Assembly: GCA_016190505.1 (NCBI GenBank)
Contig: JACPQM010000059.1
Location: forward strand, 1 to 42,245
DNA: 42,245 nucleotides
Reading direction: 5' to 3'
Origin: Chloroflexota bacterium
Lineage (GTDB): Bacteria > Chloroflexota > Dehalococcoidia > JACPQK01
In this document: piece after piece, positions 39,365 to 42,245 of the stretch
How positions within the stretch are numbered: the stretch's first letter is position 1
How the letters are laid out: every line of letters begins with the position of its first letter
Position numbers and translations under genes: made by a program
The notes under the pieces: model-generated
Told to the model about the DNA's origin: nothing
What the model saw: only the letters and a program-made list of their open reading frames with translations
Databases searched by the model: none

Positions 39365-40858
39365 CTACTCTATCTCGGCGCTGAGGCCCTGGGCCAGCTT
39401 GATGGTCTGGTCGTGGTTCACCGTCCAGGCCACCTTATGGGTAACCACGTCCACCAGCGTGGCTGCTGAGGGCATCCCCGTGCCGCTCTTCTTCAGCCCG
39501 CCGAAGGGCAGTTGGACCTCGGCGCCGATGCAGGGCAAGTTGACATAACCCAGGCCAAACTCGCACTCTTCCCGCACGCGCCGGGCCTTGCGGTAGTCCT
39601 CGGTGATGACGGAGAAGGTGAGCCCGTACTCCACGTCGTTGTGGATGAAGATGGCCTCTTCGATGGTCTTGAAGGGGATTATGGCCACATGGGGCCCAAA
39701 GACCTCCTCCCGGATAACCCGCGAAGTCGGGTTGTGGCGCATCAGGTAGACGAATGGGGACATGAAGTAGCCCTTGCCGTAGCCGTCTCCGCTAAGGCGG
39801 CCGCCGTCCAGGAGGACCTGGGCGCCCTCGTCTCTGGCGATCTGGTTGTAGCGCAGGACCTTGTCCACCGCCCCCTGGTTGATAACAGGGCCCATGAAGT
39901 TCCTCTCGTCCAGCGGATCGCCGACGCGGATGCGGCGGGCCCCGGCCAAGAACCGCTCGACGAACCTGTCCAGGATGCCTTCCTGTACGATGAGCCGGGA
40001 GGCCGCGGAGCAGCGCTGTCCCGCAGTCCGGAAGGCGCTGGTGACTGCGGCGTTGACCGCCAGGTCCAGGTTGGCATCGTCGAAGACCATGATGGCGTTC
40101 TTGCCGCCCATCTCGCAAGCGACCATCTTACGGTAGTCCCTGGCCACGGTCTCCTTGATTTTGGAGCCCACGCCGTAGGAACCGGTGAACACCACCACGT
40201 CCACCTCGGGGTGGTTGATCAGGGGCCAGCCGGCGTCGTCGCCGGTGCCATGTACCATGTTGAACACGCCCGCGGGCAGGCCAGCCTCATGCAGGTACTC
40301 GGCCACCTTCTGCCCGCAGCCGGGCGTCTCGCTGGAGGGCTTGAATACCACCGTGTTGCCGGTGGCCAGCGACGGCGCGATGGACCACATGGGTATGGCG
40401 AAGGGGAAGTTCCAGGGCGTTATGGCGGCCACCACTCCCTTGGGCTTGCGCAGCATATAGGAGTCCTTCTCCGCGATCTCCGAAGGAACAACGTCCCCGT
40501 AGGGCATCCGGGAGCGTCCCACCATGTATTGAGTCATGTGGATTCCCTCGGTAACATCGGCCCGGGACTCCGCCAGCACCTTTCCGCCCTCCCGGGCCAT
40601 GAGCCGGGCCAGCTCCTCGAAATCCTCCTGCACCAGGCGGACAAAGCGGTCCAGAATCTCGGCGCGGCGTATGAAGGACATACCGCGCCACTGAGGGAAA
40701 GCCGCTCTAGCGGCTCGCACTGCCTCCTCCACATCCCTCGCGTCCGAGGCGGGGAACGTCCCCACCAAGTCCCCGGTATTGGCCGGACTGTGCTTGTCAA
40801 AGGTATGCTCGCTGATGGAGTCGCGCCACTGGCCGTTGATGTAGTTGTGTCCCCGCAT
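39365..40858 (-). CDS. NAD(P)-dependent aldehyde dehydrogenase (P5C dehydrogenase-like context)
   Basis: A 497-residue class of ALDH. It has the N-terminal [20 protein letters not shown], the cofactor loop [33 protein letters not shown], the Glu in [19 protein letters not shown], the nucleophile in [19 protein letters not shown] (Cys), and [13 protein letters not shown]. These convert aldehydes to acids. Placed directly upstream of ornithine cyclodeaminase and the ArgZ-like gene (its stop abuts the next start), it may oxidise glutamate semialdehyde from arginine or proline breakdown. Other aldehydes are possible. The ATG at 40858 has a GGAAGGGAGG-like site. It is the first gene of the operon. 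Confidence 0.9.
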   Translation of the reverse strand: MRGHNYINGQWRDSISEHTFDKHSPANTGDLVGTFPASDARDVEEAVRAARAAFPQWRGMSFIRRAEILDRFVRLVQEDFEELARLMAREGGKVLAESRADVTEGIHMTQYMVGRSRMPYGDVVPSEIAEKDSYMLRKPKGVVAAITPWNFPFAIPMWSIAPSLATGNTVVFKPSSETPGCGQKVAEYLHEAGLPAGVFNMVHGTGDDAGWPLINHPEVDVVVFTGSYGVGSKIKETVARDYRKMVACEMGGKNAIMVFDDANLDLAVNAAVTSAFRTAGQRCSAASRLIVQEGILDRFVERFLAGARRIRVGDPLDERNFMGPVINQGAVDKVLRYNQIARDEGAQVLLDGGRLSGDGYGKGYFMSPFVYLMRHNPTSRVIREEVFGPHVAIIPFKTIEEAIFIHNDVEYGLTFSVITEDYRKARRVREECEFGLGYVNLPCIGAEVQLPFGGLKKSGTGMPSAATLVDVVTHKVAWTVNHDQTIKLAQGLSAEIE

Positions 40859-40996
40859 GTTTCCTCCCTTCCTCCCGGCCTAAAGGCCTCACTGAGATAG
40901 ATGATACCATAGGTGCAAATTGCCGCAGATTTGAACTCCACGCCCATTATCAACTGCAAATCCCTCCGATTGTGCTAAACTTAGCAGCGGTGACTT

Positions 40997-42106
40997 ATGG
41001 CACAAACGGACGGTGACCTCCGGCGCACGCCGCTCTATGAGGCGCACAAGGCGCTGGGGGCCCGCATGATGCCCTTTGCCGGCTGGGAGATGCCGGTGCA
41101 GTACACCAGCATCATCGCTGAGCACCGGGCGGTGCGCAGCCGGGCCGGCTTGTTCGACGTCAGTCACCTGGGTCGCATCCGCATCGAGGGGCCACAGGCC
41201 GAGCCGCTGCTCCAGCGCGTGCTTACCGTGGACGTCTCGCGCATGGCCCCCGGCAAGGCGCGGTACTCGATGCTGTGCCGCGAGGACGGGGGCATCCTGG
41301 ACGACCCTGTGCTCTACCGGCTTGAGGCGGACAGGTTCATCCTGGTGTGCAACGCCATTAGCACCAGGAAAGTGCTGGACTGGCTGGGCACGTGGAACAA
41401 GTCATATGGGGCCACCCTCACGGACGTCACACAGGAGACCGGGGCGCTGGCCTTCCAGGGCCCGCGGGCCGCGGGGCATCTGGCCGTGCTCTGCACTTCC
41501 ACGCTGAACGAGATGCCGCCGTTCACCTGTGTTCCGGCCCGGGTGGCTGGGCTTCAGGGGTTGGTGGCCCGCACCGGCTACACCGGCGAGGACGGCTTCG
41601 AAATCTACCTGCACGTGCCGGGCCCGCTGGCCCTGTGGCAGGTGCTTATGCAGCACGGCATGGTCCCCTGCGGGCTGGGGGCGCGGGACACGTTGCGGCT
41701 GGAAGCTGGCTTCCTGCTCTACGGGCAGGACATGGATGAGACGGTGAATCCCTTCGAGGCAGGACTGGAGCGGTTTGTTCACCTGGAAAAGCGAGAGTTC
41801 GTGGGCCGGGAGGCTCTGCTGGTTGCCCGCGACAGGCCCCCGGAGCGGCGCATGGTGGGACTGGTCCTCGTGGGGCCAGGCGTGGCCCGATCGGGATACC
41901 CCATATTGCACCAGGGGTGGCCCGTTGGTAGGGTGACCAGCGGCACCTACGCTCCAACCCTCGATGTGAGCATCGCTCTGGGCTACGTGCCTCCGGCGGT
42001 CTCCTCTCCGGGGACCCGCCTGGAGATTGACATAAGGGGACGCACGGCTGAGGCAGAAGTGGTGTCGCGGCCCTTCTATCGCCGGGAGAAGTTCCTTCCC
42101 CCTTGA
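40997..42106 (+). CDS. gcvT: Glycine cleavage system T protein (aminomethyltransferase)
   Basis: A 369-residue folate-dependent aminomethyltransferase. It shows [56 protein letters not shown] (GcvT DVSHLG motif), [18 protein letters not shown] and [20 protein letters not shown]. The C-terminal domain has [20 protein letters not shown]. It moves the methylene group from H-protein-bound aminomethyl to tetrahydrofolate. P, H and L genes are not in the window. The last residues (EKFLPP-type) and the TGA at 42104-42106 are encoded by a CCTTCCCCC palindrome, so the original C-terminus may have been replaced. It starts 138 bp from the divergent ALDH gene. Confidence 0.92.
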   Translation: MAQTDGDLRRTPLYEAHKALGARMMPFAGWEMPVQYTSIIAEHRAVRSRAGLFDVSHLGRIRIEGPQAEPLLQRVLTVDVSRMAPGKARYSMLCREDGGILDDPVLYRLEADRFILVCNAISTRKVLDWLGTWNKSYGATLTDVTQETGALAFQGPRAAGHLAVLCTSTLNEMPPFTCVPARVAGLQGLVARTGYTGEDGFEIYLHVPGPLALWQVLMQHGMVPCGLGARDTLRLEAGFLLYGQDMDETVNPFEAGLERFVHLEKREFVGREALLVARDRPPERRMVGLVLVGPGVARSGYPILHQGWPVGRVTSGTYAPTLDVSIALGYVPPAVSSPGTRLEIDIRGRTAEAEVVSRPFYRREKFLPP

Positions 42107-42116
42107 CGGGGGAAGG
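42094..42116. repeat. CCTTCCCCC-type palindrome at gcvT 3' end
   Basis: CCTTCCCCC-TTGA-CGGGGGAAGG, identical to 22799-22821. The TGA of the loop is the gcvT stop codon. The remaining sequence to the end of the window shows no gene. Confidence 0.8.
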
Positions 42117-42245
42117 TGAGTATTCCATTAAGACACAACATTCAGCCTATGTTTTGGGGCGCGGCCGTGGTCCGGCACAGGCTGGCGTTTCGGGTACCCA
42201 CACAACGAGGCCATGCGTTCGGCTCATGGGTTGTTCTGTCCTGAC

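Noticed and set aside
39512-40900. Long plus-strand frame opposite the aldehyde dehydrogenase (462 codons)
   Set aside because: An antisense shadow; the minus-strand gene has all catalytic motifs.

Overview
The window reads as a GC-rich bacterial chromosome segment, most likely from the Chloroflexota (Dehalococcoidia or SAR202-like). The grounds are gene content typical of such genomes (BKACE and cyclase-family enzymes, a dihydropyrimidinase-like hydrolase, a split ArgZ/ornithine cyclodeaminase pathway, many small palindromic intergenic repeats). This taxonomic call is inference; no rRNA is present. Genes are dense, both strands are used, and there are many short operons with 4-14 bp overlaps.

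Layout. 341-3757 (minus) is a catabolic operon: solute-binding lipoprotein, metal-dependent cyclase, BKACE. 3758-4533 is a gene-poor gap with a decayed transposase remnant. 4534-7759 (plus) is a two-gene SNF2/RapA-like helicase system in which the usual C-terminal part is a separate gene. 7803-9035 is an MFS exporter. 9165-11824 (plus) carries a homocitrate-synthase-like enzyme, SfsA and an FMN reductase. 11821-13878 is the most unusual locus: a TRYPCO1-like protein divergent from a small unknown protein plus a caspase/gingipain-like cysteine protease, the latter translationally coupled to an endonuclease III-like glycosylase that has lost one iron-sulfur cysteine. 13892-14896 holds a His-rich membrane-anchored protein and a ModE-type regulator. 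14969-20267 (minus) is a giant secreted protein with 12 fibronectin type III repeats, broken by an apparent frameshift. 20730-24724 (plus) is a molybdate/tungstate uptake operon (MOT1-type permease, TupA, TupB, TupC) behind a sigma70-like promoter and repeated GATATG half-sites that could be a ModE-type operator.

24854-28206 (minus) is an amidohydrolase, cupin and MFS operon whose transporter has an in-frame stop codon. 28341-29075 is a retropepsin/DUF5678 pair. 29263-31134 (plus) is threonine synthase, a NIL-domain protein and a MoaD/ThiS sulfur carrier. Then come tRNA-Arg(CCU), ftsH and a TatD hydrolase. 34325-35813 (minus) has a nitroreductase and a BioD/DRTGG protein. 36141-37112 has a small exported protein and a RelE-type toxin-antitoxin pair. 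37169-40858 (minus) is an arginine to ornithine to proline (and possibly glutamate) route. gcvT closes the window.

A pattern across the window is a family of palindromes whose arms begin GTAGGGGCG. In six genes the TAG stop codon is exactly the TAG of this element, and one copy ends two convergent genes at once. The element therefore seems to sit at, and to define, gene 3' ends.
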